64,000 bases of DNA, taken from contig NZ_CP040755.1 of the NCBI RefSeq assembly GCF_024585285.1, positions 2,480,001-2,544,000 on the forward strand, given 5' to 3'. Position 1 is the first letter of the stretch; each line of letters starts with the position of its first letter. This document shows positions 1-12,284 of this stretch, one piece after another. Below the pieces are notes generated by a model, which worked only from the letters and a program-made list of their open reading frames with translations, did no database searches and was not told the origin of the DNA. Source of the DNA: Colwellia sp. M166 (lineage in GTDB: Bacteria; Pseudomonadota; Gammaproteobacteria; Enterobacterales; Alteromonadaceae). A program made the position numbers and the translations under genes.

Positions 1-2
1 AG

Positions 3-1493
3 GCTAAAGTAACAGCGCTTGATATGCCTGCTGATGACCATCGCTCAACAATTACAGATCACGTTGCAGGACGAGATGGTAGTTTATTGGATATCGACTG
101 GTCTGCTGATAGTAGTCACTTTCTCTTTGTTTCATCTACACGTGATCACAAGACTGCCACACTGAAAGTAGCTGACGCTACAACAGGTAAAGTTCGAACC
201 ATTTTAAGTGAAACTGAAAATACTTTTTTTGAATCAGGTGTCAGTGGTATTAGCTGGCAATATCTTGATAAAAGTAATGAGATTATTTGGTTTTCACAGC
301 GTTCTGACTGGGGACATTTGTACCTTGTTGATGCGACAACAGGTAAAATAAAAAATCAAATTACTCAAGGTAATTGGACGGTGCTAGAATTACTTGATGT
401 CAATCAAGACACCGGTAAGCTAATTTTTACCGCTGCAGGAAAAGAGGGCGGCGATCCTTATTTTCATTATCTTTATAGCATTAACAAAGACGGGTCAGGT
501 TTAACGTTACTAACTCCTGAGCAAAAACATCATCGTATATCACTGAGTAAAAATGCCGCCTACTTTTTAGACCGAGTTTCAACACCAAACCAACCTGAAA
601 CCAGCTTTATTCGCAGTACCAGTAGCAAATCAGGTTTTGTCGTTGAACAAATGGATATTAGCAAGCTAAGTGCCACCGGTTGGCAGGCACCAACGCCATT
701 TATCGTTAAAGACCGTAATAACCAACATGATATCTATGGTTTAATGTATAAGCCTAGTGATTTTGACGCTAGCAAATCATACCCTGTCGTCAATTACTTA
801 TACCCAGGTCCACAAGTAGGGAGTATTCGAGGTCGTCACTTTAGAAGCGCTCGTGGTGATAACCAAGCCATTGCCGAATTAGGCTTTATTGTTATCGAAA
901 TTGACGCATTAGGTACCCCCGGACGTTCAAAAAGCTTCCACGAGTTTTATTACCAGAACATGAGTGACAGCGGTATTCCTGATCAAGTAGCCGCTATCAA
1001 ACAATTAGCTGATAAATATAACTGGATAGATAGTTCTCGTGTCGGTATTTGGGGACATTCTGGTGGCGGTTTTGCTTCAACACGTGCTTTATTAACTTAC
1101 CCTGATTTTTATTCTGTCGCAGTTTCACAAGCAGGTAACCACGATAACCGTAACTACGCCGATGAATGGGGTGAAAAATACCACGGTGTATTGGTGAAAA
1201 ATGAAGATGGTAGTAGCAATTATGATAGCCAAGCTAATCAATTAATTGTTGATAACCTCAAAGGCAAGTTACTCATAGCTCACGGTACCACCGACACTAA
1301 CGTACCACCATATAACACCTTAATAGTGGTAGAAGCGTTAATTAAAGCTAATAAAGATTTTGATATGCTTATGCTGCCAAACCGCAGTCATGGCTTTGCT
1401 AGAGAGCCATACATGATGCGTAAACGTTGGGATTACTTTGTTAAGCATTTAATGGCGGTAACACCACCAAAAGAGTTCACTTTTTCAAAATAA
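3..1493 (+). CDS. S9 family peptidase, dipeptidyl-peptidase IV-like (5' end missing)
   Basis: The frame is open to the left edge, so the N-terminus lies outside the window. Residue numbers here start from the Met at base 24. The first 230 or so residues look like the end of the beta-propeller of the DPP IV N-terminal region. The rest is an alpha/beta-hydrolase S9 catalytic domain with nucleophile Ser346 in GHSGGG, Asp424 in HGTTDTN and His456 in NRSHGF. Family members cleave dipeptides after proline or alanine from peptide N-termini, usually in the periplasm or at the membrane. Any signal peptide would be upstream of the window. A hairpin follows the stop codon. The family call is firm; the exact substrate is not known from sequence. 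Confidence 0.9.
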   Translation, partial: AKVTALDMPADDHRSTITDHVAGRDGSLLDIDWSADSSHFLFVSSTRDHKTATLKVADATTGKVRTILSETENTFFESGVSGISWQYLDKSNEIIWFSQRSDWGHLYLVDATTGKIKNQITQGNWTVLELLDVNQDTGKLIFTAAGKEGGDPYFHYLYSINKDGSGLTLLTPEQKHHRISLSKNAAYFLDRVSTPNQPETSFIRSTSSKSGFVVEQMDISKLSATGWQAPTPFIVKDRNNQHDIYGLMYKPSDFDASKSYPVVNYLYPGPQVGSIRGRHFRSARGDNQAIAELGFIVIEIDALGTPGRSKSFHEFYYQNMSDSGIPDQVAAIKQLADKYNWIDSSRVGIWGHSGGGFASTRALLTYPDFYSVAVSQAGNHDNRNYADEWGEKYHGVLVKNEDGSSNYDSQANQLIVDNLKGKLLIAHGTTDTNVPPYNTLIVVEALIKANKDFDMLMLPNRSHGFAREPYMMRKRWDYFVKHLMAVTPPKEFTFSK

Positions 1494-1513
1494 TATTCTC
1501 TCAACAATAACCT

Positions 1514-1548
1514 AAGTTAGAATAAGGGGTACGCCCTTTTTCTAACTT
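1514..1548. terminator. Inverted repeat, probable terminator after the S9 peptidase gene
   Basis: Arms 1514-1528 and 1534-1548 pair over 15 positions with one mismatch around a 5-base loop. It lies about 20 bases past the stop codon. The downstream strand of the stem carries a run of five T, but there is no long T tract after the stem. Confidence 0.6.
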
Positions 1549-1703
1549 TAAAGAACTCCTTGTTTCAGTTAATTTAAGTCTATCCCTCACTGCCATAATT
1601 TATCACGGCATTAGCCCTAGAGCATCATAGCAAGTTTCAACATATAAACCCTTAGAGCTTGCTATTAACTATTAAGAAAACCATCAACACAGTAAGGTAC
1701 AAG

Positions 1704-1740
1704 GTGCTAGTACTTTTAATGCGGCAAAAAGTACTAGCAC
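1704..1740. other. Perfect 14-bp inverted repeat in a 550-base intergenic region
   Basis: Arms 1704-1717 (GTGCTAGTACTTTT) and 1727-1740 are perfectly complementary around a 9-base loop. The right arm is not followed by a T run, so a simple terminator is not obvious. It could be an RNA hairpin, an operator or the remnant of a small repeat. The rest of 1549-2047 holds no ORF that I can support, only AT-rich sequence and the leader of the next gene. Confidence 0.5.
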
Positions 1741-1980
1741 TAACAAAATAATATAACCTCAGCTCAGATTCACAAACTTTATAACCAGTTAATTAATAAA
1801 ATTATTAGTTAAATATTCACTCTATTGCTATTAGTAAAACATTTACAAAACCGCAATGACAAATTTAGCTACTTAACAAGGTAATACCATATTGGGCGTA
1901 AAAATAACGCTGATAAGCGCTTAAATGGCATGGTTTAATACAGTAGCTTAAGAAAAAAAAGCCCAAGCTCAAGTACAATA

Positions 1981-1994
1981 TTGCGCTAGATCAA
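1981..1994 (+). promoter_or_regulatory. FNR-like site upstream of the DksA/TraR-type gene
   Basis: TTGCGCTAGATCAA matches the FNR/CRP-family consensus TTGAT-N4-ATCAA at 8 of 10 defined positions, with a perfect right half. It ends 53 bases before the ATG at 2048, a normal distance for an activator site. An almost identical 14-mer sits upstream of ompW at 50268. No DNA-binding data exist here; the call is inferred from the motif. Confidence 0.4.
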
Positions 1995-2047
1995 AACCGC
2001 GACTTATTAGAGGCATAAAATGAAATAAAGCCTAAGGAGAAATACTA

Positions 2048-2353
2048 ATGAGTAAAGATATTATACGGAATTTACTAGATAAAAAAGTTGAACTTCAACA
2101 ACGTATTAACGCTATCGAGGCTGATTTTAGCAAAGGGCGTTCACAAGATTTTGCAGAACAAACCAGTGAAAATAACGAAGTACTCAGTGAAATACATATC
2201 GAAGCTCAGCGAGAATTAAACTTAATTAATCAAGCAATCACCCGTTTTGAAAATAATAAATACGGCTTTTGCAGTCAGTGTAAGCAAAAAATTAACCCTG
2301 AACGTTTGAAAGTTTTACCTTATATCGATACTTGTATTAACTGTGCTAAATAG
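2048..2353 (+). CDS. TraR/DksA-type C4 zinc-finger protein
   Basis: This 101-residue protein has an N-terminal helical part (probable coiled coil, residues 5-65) and a C-terminal C4 zinc finger: Cys75-x2-Cys78-x17-Cys96-x2-Cys99, the spacing typical of DksA/TraR proteins. DksA itself is about 150 residues, so this is one of the short relatives. DksA binds in the RNA polymerase secondary channel with ppGpp, but short members may act differently, so I do not assign that role. A strong ribosome binding site (AAGGAGA) supports the ATG. It is followed 12 bases later by the YdcH-family gene, probably as an operon. Confidence 0.8.
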   Translation: MSKDIIRNLLDKKVELQQRINAIEADFSKGRSQDFAEQTSENNEVLSEIHIEAQRELNLINQAITRFENNKYGFCSQCKQKINPERLKVLPYIDTCINCAK

Positions 2354-2365
2354 GAGCAACAAAAC

Positions 2366-2614
2366 ATGATAGAAAAACACGATTTGCACCACGAATTTCC
2401 AGAATTTGAACAAGAAATCCGTCAATTAAAAATGTTTAATGGTCATTTTGCCCGTTTATTTAAAGAGTACCATGCGCTAGACCAAGAAGTACGCCACATT
2501 GAAGAAGGCGTTGAAACCACTTCTGATGAATATTTAGAAACTCAAAAAATAGCGCGTGTACATTTAAAAGATGAACTTTTTAGCATGCTGAAAAAAGCAA
2601 AAGTTACAGCATAA
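2366..2614 (+). CDS. YdcH-family small protein (DUF465)
   Basis: This 82-residue, charged, all-helical protein carries the pattern seen in YdcH/DUF465 proteins: an F-x-x-L-F-K-E-Y-H-A-L-D core and an acidic stretch followed by L-K-D-E-L near the end. The function of the family is not known. It lies 12 bases after the zinc-finger gene with a GGAGCAA ribosome binding site, so the two are probably cotranscribed, perhaps under the FNR-like site upstream. A bidirectional terminator follows. Confidence 0.8.
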   Translation: MIEKHDLHHEFPEFEQEIRQLKMFNGHFARLFKEYHALDQEVRHIEEGVETTSDEYLETQKIARVHLKDELFSMLKKAKVTA

Positions 2615-2633
2615 AATCAAAAATTACCGGCAT

Positions 2634-2672
2634 AAAAAAGCGACTAATTACCGAAGTAAAAGTCGCTTTTTT
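2634..2672. terminator. Bidirectional rho-independent terminator between convergent operons
   Basis: Perfect 12-bp arms (2634-2645 and 2661-2672, AAAAAAGCGACT and its complement) give a T run on both strands. It separates the YdcH-family gene on the plus strand from atpC on the minus strand. Confidence 0.9.
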
Positions 2673-2694
2673 GATCACTAAAACTTACTGTGAG

Positions 2695-3114
2695 CTATTT
2701 TTTGCTTGACGCTTGAATAACACGTAATTGTGCAACAGCGCGAGCTAATTCAGCTGCAGCTTCAGCATAATCAACATCATTAACATGTTCATTCATGTGC
2801 TTCTCTGCGCGTTCTTTAGCTTCTAGTGCGGCTTGTTCATCTAAATCACCGCCACGTACGGCGATATCCGCCAATACTGTTACGTTATTAGGTTGAACTT
2901 CTAACATACCGCCAGAAAGATAGATGATTTCTTCTTCACCACCTTTCTTAACGATTCTTGCCATACCAGGTTTTAGTGAGGTCAGCAAAGGTGCGTGACC
3001 AGGCATAATACCTAATTCACCTTCGCTACCTGTGATCTGTAATGATTCAATGCTACCAGAAAATAAGCTTTCTTCAGCACTTACGACATTAAGATTTACA
3101 GAAAGTATTGCCAT
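2695..3114 (-). CDS. atpC: ATP synthase F1 epsilon subunit
   Basis: Epsilon is part of the F1 central stalk. It couples rotation to catalysis and inhibits ATP hydrolysis. The 139-residue protein matches the usual length. Residues 1-85 form the beta-sandwich with the conserved [12 protein letters not shown] motif, and residues 90-139 form the helical C-terminal hairpin. It is the last gene of the atp operon, 46 bases after atpD, and is followed by the bidirectional terminator. Confidence 0.97.
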   Translation of the reverse strand: MAILSVNLNVVSAEESLFSGSIESLQITGSEGELGIMPGHAPLLTSLKPGMARIVKKGGEEEIIYLSGGMLEVQPNNVTVLADIAVRGGDLDEQAALEAKERAEKHMNEHVNDVDYAEAAAELARAVAQLRVIQASSKK

Positions 3115-3160
3115 GTGACCTCCTAATAGGTGATTAACAACTGTTAATCACCAGCCTTCA

Positions 3161-4570
<1,410 letters not shown>

Positions 4571-4603
4571 TTATTTACTAAAAAATAAACAAAGAACCTT
4601 TGC

Positions 4604-5464
4604 TTATACCGCTGCTGCACCAGCACAAATTTCACCCAATTCTTGAGTAATACTTGCTTGACGAGCTTTGTTGTATACCAATTGTAAATCATCAATTAAG
4701 TCACCCGCATTATCAGTTGCAGATTTCATTGCAACCATACGAGCAGCTTGTTCACATGCGAGGTTTTCAACCACACCTTGATATACTTGAGATTCTGTAT
4801 AACGAACTAATAAATGTTCAAGTATTGCTTGAGCATCAGGTTCGTATATGTAATCCCAGCGATGCTTAATAGCGTCATCATCTGACTTAGGCAAAGGTAA
4901 AAGTTGATCGATTGTCGGTTTTTGCGTCATGGTATTAACAAACTTGTTATATACAATGAACAATCTATCTATCTCACCATTGTCATAGGCATTTAACATC
5001 ACCTTTACACTACCAACTAAGTCAGTAAGTGAAGGGTTGTCACCTAATCCCGAAATTTGTGAAACGACTTTAGCGCCCATATTATTAAAAAATGACGTAG
5101 CTTTAGAACCCACTACGGCAAATTCAACTTCGGCGCCTGCTGATTGCTGTTTACCAGCATCAGCAAGTACTTGCTTAAACAAGTTAATGTTTAAACCACC
5201 ACACAAACCACGGTCTGTTGAGACTACGATATAACCTACACGCTTGGCTTCACGTTCTTCCATATATGGATGACGATATTCTAGATTACCAAGCGCGATG
5301 TGACCGATCACATTTCGCATATTTTCAGCGTATGGACGAGAGGCAGCCATGCTATCCTGCGCTTTACGCATTTTGCTTGCTGCAACCATTTCCATTGCGC
5401 TGGTGATCTTCTGTGTGTTTTTTACACTTCCGATCTTCGATTTTATCTCTTTACCACCGGCCAT
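4604..5464 (-). CDS. atpG: ATP synthase F1 gamma subunit
   Basis: Gamma is the rotating central shaft inside the alpha3-beta3 ring. The 286-residue protein is close to the E. coli length of 287. It begins [20 protein letters not shown], and its terminal helix contains the conserved [13 protein letters not shown] segment. Both ends are predicted to form the long antiparallel coiled coil. It lies 27 bases after atpA and 57 before atpD. Confidence 0.99.
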   Translation of the reverse strand: MAGGKEIKSKIGSVKNTQKITSAMEMVAASKMRKAQDSMAASRPYAENMRNVIGHIALGNLEYRHPYMEEREAKRVGYIVVSTDRGLCGGLNINLFKQVLADAGKQQSAGAEVEFAVVGSKATSFFNNMGAKVVSQISGLGDNPSLTDLVGSVKVMLNAYDNGEIDRLFIVYNKFVNTMTQKPTIDQLLPLPKSDDDAIKHRWDYIYEPDAQAILEHLLVRYTESQVYQGVVENLACEQAARMVAMKSATDNAGDLIDDLQLVYNKARQASITQELGEICAGAAAV

Positions 5465-5491
5465 GACTATTCTCCGAAAAGGTTAACTAAA

Positions 5492-7033
5492 TTACCAAGT
5501 TTGAGTAGCTTTGAAAGCTTCAATCGCCTTCGCTAAACCAGACTCGATATCTTTGTTATAGTCGCCTTTTTCATTGATAGTAGCCATCAACTCAGCGTGG
5601 TCATTGTTTACGTATGTACGTAATGCATCTTCAAAATCAACAACTTTGTTGATTGCGATATCATTTAAATAGCCTTTTTCTGCGGCAAATAAAGATACAG
5701 CTGTTTCAGCAATTGACAATGGGCTGTATTGCTTTTGCTTCATCAGTTCAGTAACACGTTGACCATGCTCTAATTGAGCACGAGTCGCATCATCTAAATC
5801 TGAAGCAAACTGAGCAAAGGCTGCTAATTCAGCATATTGTGCTAATGCCAAACGAATACCACCACCAAGTTTCTTGATGATTTTAGTTTGCGCAGCACCA
5901 CCAACACGAGATACAGAAATACCAGCGTTAACAGCAGGACGAATACCTGAGTTAAATAGGTTAGATTCTAAGAAGATCTGACCATCGGTAATTGAGATTA
6001 CGTTAGTTGGTACGAATGCAGATACATCACCCGCTTGCGTTTCAATGATAGGTAATGCTGTTAAAGAACCTGTTTTGCCTTTAACTGCGCCTTTTGTGAA
6101 ACGTTCAACGTATGCTTCGTTTACACGAGCAGCACGTTCAAGCAAACGACTGTGAAGATAGAAAACATCACCTGGGTAGGCTTCACGGCCTGGCGGACGA
6201 CGTAAAAGCAATGAAATTTGACGGTAAGCAACGGCTTGCTTTGACAAATCATCATATACGATTAATGCATCTTCACCACGGTCACGGAAGTATTCACCCA
6301 TAGTACAGCCAGAATATGCTGACAAGTACTGAAGAGCAGCTGCTTCAGAAGCACCAGCAACAACAACGATAGTATTAGCTAACGCGCCGTGCTCTTCTAA
6401 AGAACGTACTAAGTTAGCAACAGTCGACGCTTTTTGGCCAATTGCTACGTATACACACTTAATACCTGTGTTCTTCTGGTTAATAATTGCGTCTAATGCA
6501 ATGGCAGATTTACCAATTTGACGGTCACCAATGATAAGTTCACGTTGACCACGACCAATTGGAATCATTGCATCGATTGATTTAATACCCGTTTGCACAG
6601 GCTCATCAACAGACTTACGATCGATTACACCTGGTGCAACCATTTCAACTGGAGAGAAACCATCGTTTTCGATAGGTCCTTTACCGTCAATTGGCTCACC
6701 AAGAGTGTTTACAACACGGCCTAATAAGCCACGTCCGACTGGTACTTCTAAAATACGACCAGTACATTTTACTTTTACGCCTTCAGCTAGATCCGCATAA
6801 GGACCCATAACTACCGCACCGACCGAGTCACGGTCAAGGTTTAAAGCGATAGCAAAGCGATTGCCAGGAAGTTCGATCATCTCGCCTTGCATTACGTCTG
6901 CAAGGCCATGAATACGAATGATACCATCTGTTACAGAAACGATAGTACCTTCATTACGAGCTTCACTAACTACGTCAAACTGTTCAATACGACTCTTGAT
7001 CAGTTCAGCGATTTCAGTGGAATTCAGTTGCAT
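5492..7033 (-). CDS. atpA: ATP synthase F1 alpha subunit
   Basis: Alpha is the non-catalytic nucleotide-binding subunit that alternates with beta in F1. At 513 residues it equals the E. coli protein in length. The P-loop GDRQIGKS lies at residues 169-176. The arginine-finger region ([11 protein letters not shown]) is intact around residue 375. It starts with ATG 13 bases after atpH. Confidence 0.99.
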   Translation of the reverse strand: MQLNSTEIAELIKSRIEQFDVVSEARNEGTIVSVTDGIIRIHGLADVMQGEMIELPGNRFAIALNLDRDSVGAVVMGPYADLAEGVKVKCTGRILEVPVGRGLLGRVVNTLGEPIDGKGPIENDGFSPVEMVAPGVIDRKSVDEPVQTGIKSIDAMIPIGRGQRELIIGDRQIGKSAIALDAIINQKNTGIKCVYVAIGQKASTVANLVRSLEEHGALANTIVVVAGASEAAALQYLSAYSGCTMGEYFRDRGEDALIVYDDLSKQAVAYRQISLLLRRPPGREAYPGDVFYLHSRLLERAARVNEAYVERFTKGAVKGKTGSLTALPIIETQAGDVSAFVPTNVISITDGQIFLESNLFNSGIRPAVNAGISVSRVGGAAQTKIIKKLGGGIRLALAQYAELAAFAQFASDLDDATRAQLEHGQRVTELMKQKQYSPLSIAETAVSLFAAEKGYLNDIAINKVVDFEDALRTYVNNDHAELMATINEKGDYNKDIESGLAKAIEAFKATQTW

Positions 7034-7046
7034 GCTCTGTTCCCCG

Positions 7047-7580
7047 TTAGGATTGCATTGTTGTTGCTAAGCGGTTCAATTTACCTCGTACTGAACCATC
7101 TATTACCATGTCACCAGCTTTTATTACTAAACCAGAGACTACGTTTGCATCAATATTACAATTAAGTTTAACTTTTCGAGCCAAACGCTTTTCAAGCGCA
7201 GCGCCTAATGTAGTTTCTTGTTCAGCTGTTAATTCAACAGCTGAAGTTACATCCACAGAAATTGTTTTCTCATGTTCAGCTTTTAATTCACTAAACTGAG
7301 CAAGAACCTGTGGTAGCACCAATAAACGTTGATTTTCAGCCATCACCTTAATTAGGTTTTGGCCATTACTATCAAGTTGTACATCACAGACTTTTAAAAA
7401 AATGTCTTGTGCTTGTTCAACTGATGCACCACCAGAGAGATACTCTTTAATGGTGGCATCATTAGCAACTTCTGCGGCAAAAACTAGCATTTCTAACCAG
7501 CTTTCTACTGCATTTGCTTCAATAGCAAAATCAAACGCCGCTTTAGCGTAGGGACGAGCGATGGTTGTCAATTCAGACAT
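7047..7580 (-). CDS. atpH: ATP synthase F1 delta subunit
   Basis: Delta caps the alpha3-beta3 head and joins it to the b-subunit stator. The protein has 177 residues, as in E. coli. It opens with the typical [12 protein letters not shown] segment and ends with the conserved [19 protein letters not shown] region. It is in tight operon spacing, 14 bases from atpF and 13 from atpA. Confidence 0.98.
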   Translation of the reverse strand: MSELTTIARPYAKAAFDFAIEANAVESWLEMLVFAAEVANDATIKEYLSGGASVEQAQDIFLKVCDVQLDSNGQNLIKVMAENQRLLVLPQVLAQFSELKAEHEKTISVDVTSAVELTAEQETTLGAALEKRLARKVKLNCNIDANVVSGLVIKAGDMVIDGSVRGKLNRLATTMQS

Positions 7581-7594
7581 AAGCTCAGTTCCCT

Positions 7595-8065
7595 CTAAAG
7601 TTCAGCTACAAGTTTATCTAAAATGTCGCTATGTGCAGCGGCATCAATTGAACGTTCAAGAATTTTCTCGGCACCAGCTACCGCAAGAATAGCCACTTGT
7701 TGGCGCAATTCTTCTTTAGCTTGGTTACGTTCAGTATCAATTTCTGTACGACCTGACGCTAAGATTTTATCTTTCTCAGCTTGTGCTTTAACTGCAGCTT
7801 CTTCAATTATTTGAGCTTCACGCTTTTTAGCAGCTTCGACAATGCCGGCTGCTTGCGCTTTAGCGTTTTTTAATTGTGCTGTAGCTTTTTCTTGAGCAAG
7901 CTCAAGATCTTTTGCGGCACGGTCAGAAGCAGCAAGACCATCAGCAATAATTGCTTGACGCGCTTCGATGGCACCAATAATTGGTGGCCATACATACTTC
8001 ATACAAAAAATTACGAATACGATAAATGCGATTAATTCACCAATTAAGGTCATATTAAGATTCAT
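7595..8065 (-). CDS. atpF: ATP synthase Fo b subunit
   Basis: The b subunit dimerises as the peripheral stalk that holds F1 against rotation. The protein has 156 residues. One membrane helix lies at about residues 5-27, followed by a long charged, alanine-rich helix (about 30-140) that forms the right-handed coiled coil and a short delta-binding end. It lies between atpE and atpH with 32 and 14 bases of spacing. Confidence 0.98.
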   Translation of the reverse strand: MNLNMTLIGELIAFIVFVIFCMKYVWPPIIGAIEARQAIIADGLAASDRAAKDLELAQEKATAQLKNAKAQAAGIVEAAKKREAQIIEEAAVKAQAEKDKILASGRTEIDTERNQAKEELRQQVAILAVAGAEKILERSIDAAAHSDILDKLVAEL

Positions 8066-8097
8066 TTATGTATCTCCTATTCAAATTCGCGTTTAAA

Positions 8098-8337
<240 letters not shown>

Positions 8338-8386
8338 TTATTTAAAGTTATAAAGTTAAAAAACTAAGGTTAAAAAAACTATGTTT

Positions 8387-8417
8387 GGGCATCCTGCCCT
8401 TAGCTCCAAAGAGCTAA
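8387..8417 (-). promoter_or_regulatory. Structured atpB-atpE intercistronic region
   Basis: Two adjacent small hairpins lie between atpB and atpE: GGGCA/TGCCC (8387-8391 with 8395-8399) and TTAGCTC/GAGCTAA (8400-8406 with 8411-8417). At 97 bases this is the longest gap inside the operon. In E. coli the same gap carries a translation enhancer that raises c-subunit output, because the ring needs many copies. A similar role here is inference. Confidence 0.4.
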
Positions 8418-8422
8418 ATGAA

Positions 8423-9603
<1,181 letters not shown>

Positions 9604-9680
9604 CAGAAACCCCGTACGATATTTTTCGTAATACTTACAGTTTTTTAAAGATGTATTTTCATCTTTAAAAAGCCGACGCA

Positions 9681-9708
9681 AGTATACTTAATTACAGCGC
9701 CAATGCAA
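9681..9708 (-). promoter_or_regulatory. Candidate atp operon promoter
   Basis: On the minus strand a TATACT -10 element (9681-9686) lies 16 bases after a weak TTGCAT (9703-9708; three of six match the -35 consensus). Transcription would start near 9674, inside the longer possible atpI frame. This favours the GTG start at 9603. Confidence 0.35.
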
Positions 9709-9837
9709 CAAAATAGGGCGCTCATTGCCCAGATAATGTGCTAAATGTAACACTAAATGTCAAAATTACGACTAATGTATAATCTATTATGAAAACTTTC
9801 TCTTATAATTACTAAAGTTGTCATATAGATTGAATTG

Positions 9838-9870
9838 AGTAAGCAACTCATCGGATCAAAGTTGCTTACT
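9838..9870 (-). terminator. Hairpin after parB
   Basis: Perfect 11-bp arms at 9838-9848 and 9860-9870 (AGTAAGCAACT and its complement) lie 13 bases past the parB stop codon. The T run is weak on the minus strand. It probably ends or stabilises the parAB transcript before the atp promoter. Confidence 0.6.
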
Positions 9871-9883
9871 TTAGTGAGTAGAG

Positions 9884-10774
9884 TTAAAAAGAGTTAAAGC
9901 GTGAAACAATACCGTCAAGTTCAGATAAATCGCTGTATGAAATAACTAACTTACCTTTACCTTTTTTATTATGATTTATCGTAACATTCGAACCTAGTTT
10001 TTCTGATAAATTTTGCTCTAACGCTTTAGTGTTAGGATCTACCATTTTTTCTTCCACTTCTTTAGCGGGTTGTTGTACTTTTTTAATTAACGCTTCTGTT
10101 TCACGAACATTGAGTTCTTTCGCCACAACAATACGCGCAGTATTAGTTTGAACATCATTATCTAGTGCTAACAAAGCACGAGCATGGCCCATTTCGATAT
10201 CACCATGCTCAAGCAAAGTTTTCACCTCACTATTGAGGTTATTTAAACGCAATAGATTCGTTACTGCCGTTCTTGATTTCCCCACGGCATCAGCCACTTC
10301 TTGATGGGTTAATTCAAATTCAATTAATAAACGCTCTAATGCTATGGCTTCTTCCATAGCATTTAAATCTTCACGTTGAATATTTTCAATTAATGCAATA
10401 GCAACCGCAGCTTCATCAGGTACATGCTTAATTAAACAAGGCACGGTGTCTAATTCAGCTAATTGAGCGGCACGCCAGCGACGCTCACCCGCTATAATTT
10501 CATAACTGTGCTCACTAACAGGACGTACGACAATAGGTTGAATAATACCTTGTGACTTTATAGAGTTTGCTAAATCATCTAGTGCTTCAGCCGACATATC
10601 TTTGCGCGGTTGATATTTACCTGGATGCAATTGCTCTATCGGTAAATTTTGTAATTCTGCATTTTTATTTGATGACTCTTTTTGACCTTCAGCATTCGCT
10701 GTAGACTCACTTTCAGGCTTTGTTAATAAGGCATCAAGACCACGACCTAGACCTCTACGTTTTGTTTGACTCAT
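9884..10774 (-). CDS. parB: Chromosome partition protein ParB (Spo0J family)
   Basis: ParB binds parS sites, loads as a CTP-dependent clamp and spreads on DNA, guiding ParA-driven segregation of the origin region. In the 296-residue protein, residues 1-15 hold the basic GLGRGLDAL segment that contacts ParA. The ParB/sulfiredoxin domain carries the CTP-binding motif GERRW at 96-100, a helix-turn-helix lies at about 150-175, and the C-terminal dimer domain covers about 240-296. It is 12 bases after parA. Two perfect parS sites lie inside recF about 12 kb away. Confidence 0.97.
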   Translation of the reverse strand: MSQTKRRGLGRGLDALLTKPESESTANAEGQKESSNKNAELQNLPIEQLHPGKYQPRKDMSAEALDDLANSIKSQGIIQPIVVRPVSEHSYEIIAGERRWRAAQLAELDTVPCLIKHVPDEAAVAIALIENIQREDLNAMEEAIALERLLIEFELTHQEVADAVGKSRTAVTNLLRLNNLNSEVKTLLEHGDIEMGHARALLALDNDVQTNTARIVVAKELNVRETEALIKKVQQPAKEVEEKMVDPNTKALEQNLSEKLGSNVTINHNKKGKGKLVISYSDLSELDGIVSRFNSF

Positions 10775-10786
10775 GATATTCCTTAC

Positions 10787-11587
10787 TTACTCTGTAGTTG
10801 CTTGCGGTGTAGGTTGTTTTTTTTGTTCTGCACGACGTAATATTTCACCCGCCAAGGCAAGATAAGCTTTTGCCCCTGTAGAGGACTTATCATAATACAT
10901 CACAGGTGCACCAAAGCTTGGTGCTTCCGCTAAACGGACATTACGCGGAATAACTGTGCGATAGACTTTATCACCAAAATGACGTTTTAATTGCTCTGAT
11001 ACATCATTAGCTAAACGGTTCCGAGGATCGTACATAGTGCGTAAAATACCTTCGATATGAAGTTTGCCATTTACTACCGTTGTTAATTGCGAAATGGTAT
11101 CCATTAATGCGGTTAAGCCTTCTAAGGCATAATATTCACATTGCATAGGCACCAATACTGAATCTGCCGCTGTCATGGCATTAACAGTCAACATGTTTAA
11201 TGAAGGTGGGCAATCAATAATAATAAAATCGTAGTCATTTCTTACTTTTGATAAAGCATTTTTTAATCTATGCTCGCGAGAGTAAACCTCCATCAATTTA
11301 ATTTCAGCGGCTGTAACATCACTATTGGCAGCAATAAGATCATAAACACCGGCAGTATTTTTACAAACCACGTCTTCAAAAGGACGTTCTTCTATCAGCA
11401 ATTCATAACAAGTTGCTGGTACTTCATATTTATCAATACCGCTCCCCATAGTAGCATTACCTTGGGGATCAAGATCGATCAATAAAACTTTACGTTTAGT
11501 TGCCGCAAGAGAAGCAGCAAGATTAACTGAGGTTGTCGTTTTTCCGACACCACCTTTTTGGTTTGCAACCGCTATTATTTTTCCCAC
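10787..11587 (-). CDS. parA: Chromosome partition ATPase ParA (Soj family)
   Basis: ParA is a Walker-type ATPase that binds DNA non-specifically as an ATP dimer and moves ParB-parS complexes. The 266-residue protein has the deviant Walker A motif KGGVGKTT at residues 11-18 and a DCPPSL motif near residue 125. It lacks the N-terminal DNA-binding domain of plasmid ParA types, so it is the chromosomal Soj form. It is 40 bases after rsmG and 12 before parB, in the usual rsmG-parA-parB order. Confidence 0.97.
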   Translation of the reverse strand: MGKIIAVANQKGGVGKTTTSVNLAASLAATKRKVLLIDLDPQGNATMGSGIDKYEVPATCYELLIEERPFEDVVCKNTAGVYDLIAANSDVTAAEIKLMEVYSREHRLKNALSKVRNDYDFIIIDCPPSLNMLTVNAMTAADSVLVPMQCEYYALEGLTALMDTISQLTTVVNGKLHIEGILRTMYDPRNRLANDVSEQLKRHFGDKVYRTVIPRNVRLAEAPSFGAPVMYYDKSSTGAKAYLALAGEILRRAEQKKQPTPQATTE

Positions 11588-11627
11588 AGGAGCCTCAAAT
11601 ACTTTCTGAGCAAAAGTTTATTATTAT

Positions 11628-12254
11628 TTATGATTTTACTAATTCAATCAAATGGCGTTCACCCTCTAATTGAGGAACGATAATCGTATAACTATTTGTA
11701 AGTGAAATATTGCTCGGTAATGCCGATATTTCATCTTCAGGATAAATACCTTTCAATGCTAAAAATCGACCATGCTCTGCACTTACTAAATGTTCACACC
11801 ATGTCACCATATCAATTAATGATGAAAAAGCTCGACTGAGTACACCATCAAAAGGCTGTTCGGGATGATATTGCTCAACGCGTGATTTAACTGGTGTAAC
11901 ATTACCTAGTTTTAATTGAAAAACAACTTGTCTTAAAAAAGTAATCCTTTTCCCTAGGCTGTCTAATAAGACAAAATTACGCTCTGGGTACAAAATAGCC
12001 AGTGGAATACCGGGTAAACCGGGTCCGGTACCTACATCAATAAATGATTGACCTTTAAGTAATGGTCCCACCATTAAACTATCCATAATATGCTTTACTA
12101 TCATATCTTTAGGATCACGTATTGAGGTTAAGTTGTAGGCTTTATTCCATTTATTTAATAATTCAACATATTGGATAAGTAACGATACTTGCTCTGTAGA
12201 AACCTCAAGTGAGGTTTCTTTAATCAGAGCAATAAGTTGTTCGGATAATGTCAT
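11628..12254 (-). CDS. rsmG: 16S rRNA m7G527 methyltransferase RsmG (GidB)
   Basis: RsmG methylates N7 of G527 in 16S rRNA using S-adenosylmethionine; loss gives low-level streptomycin resistance in other bacteria. The 208-residue protein matches the E. coli length of 207. The SAM-binding motif [14 protein letters not shown] lies at about residues 68-81. It starts 30 bases after mnmG and probably shares its transcript. Confidence 0.97.
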   Translation of the reverse strand: MTLSEQLIALIKETSLEVSTEQVSLLIQYVELLNKWNKAYNLTSIRDPKDMIVKHIMDSLMVGPLLKGQSFIDVGTGPGLPGIPLAILYPERNFVLLDSLGKRITFLRQVVFQLKLGNVTPVKSRVEQYHPEQPFDGVLSRAFSSLIDMVTWCEHLVSAEHGRFLALKGIYPEDEISALPSNISLTNSYTIIVPQLEGERHLIELVKS

Positions 12255-12284
12255 TAGGTGGAATCTTTCGTTTATGCTGATTTA

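Noticed and set aside
9604..9681. N-terminal extension of atpI to a TTG at 9681
   Set aside because: It lacks a ribosome binding site, makes the protein longer than the family and would overlap the likely promoter start site.
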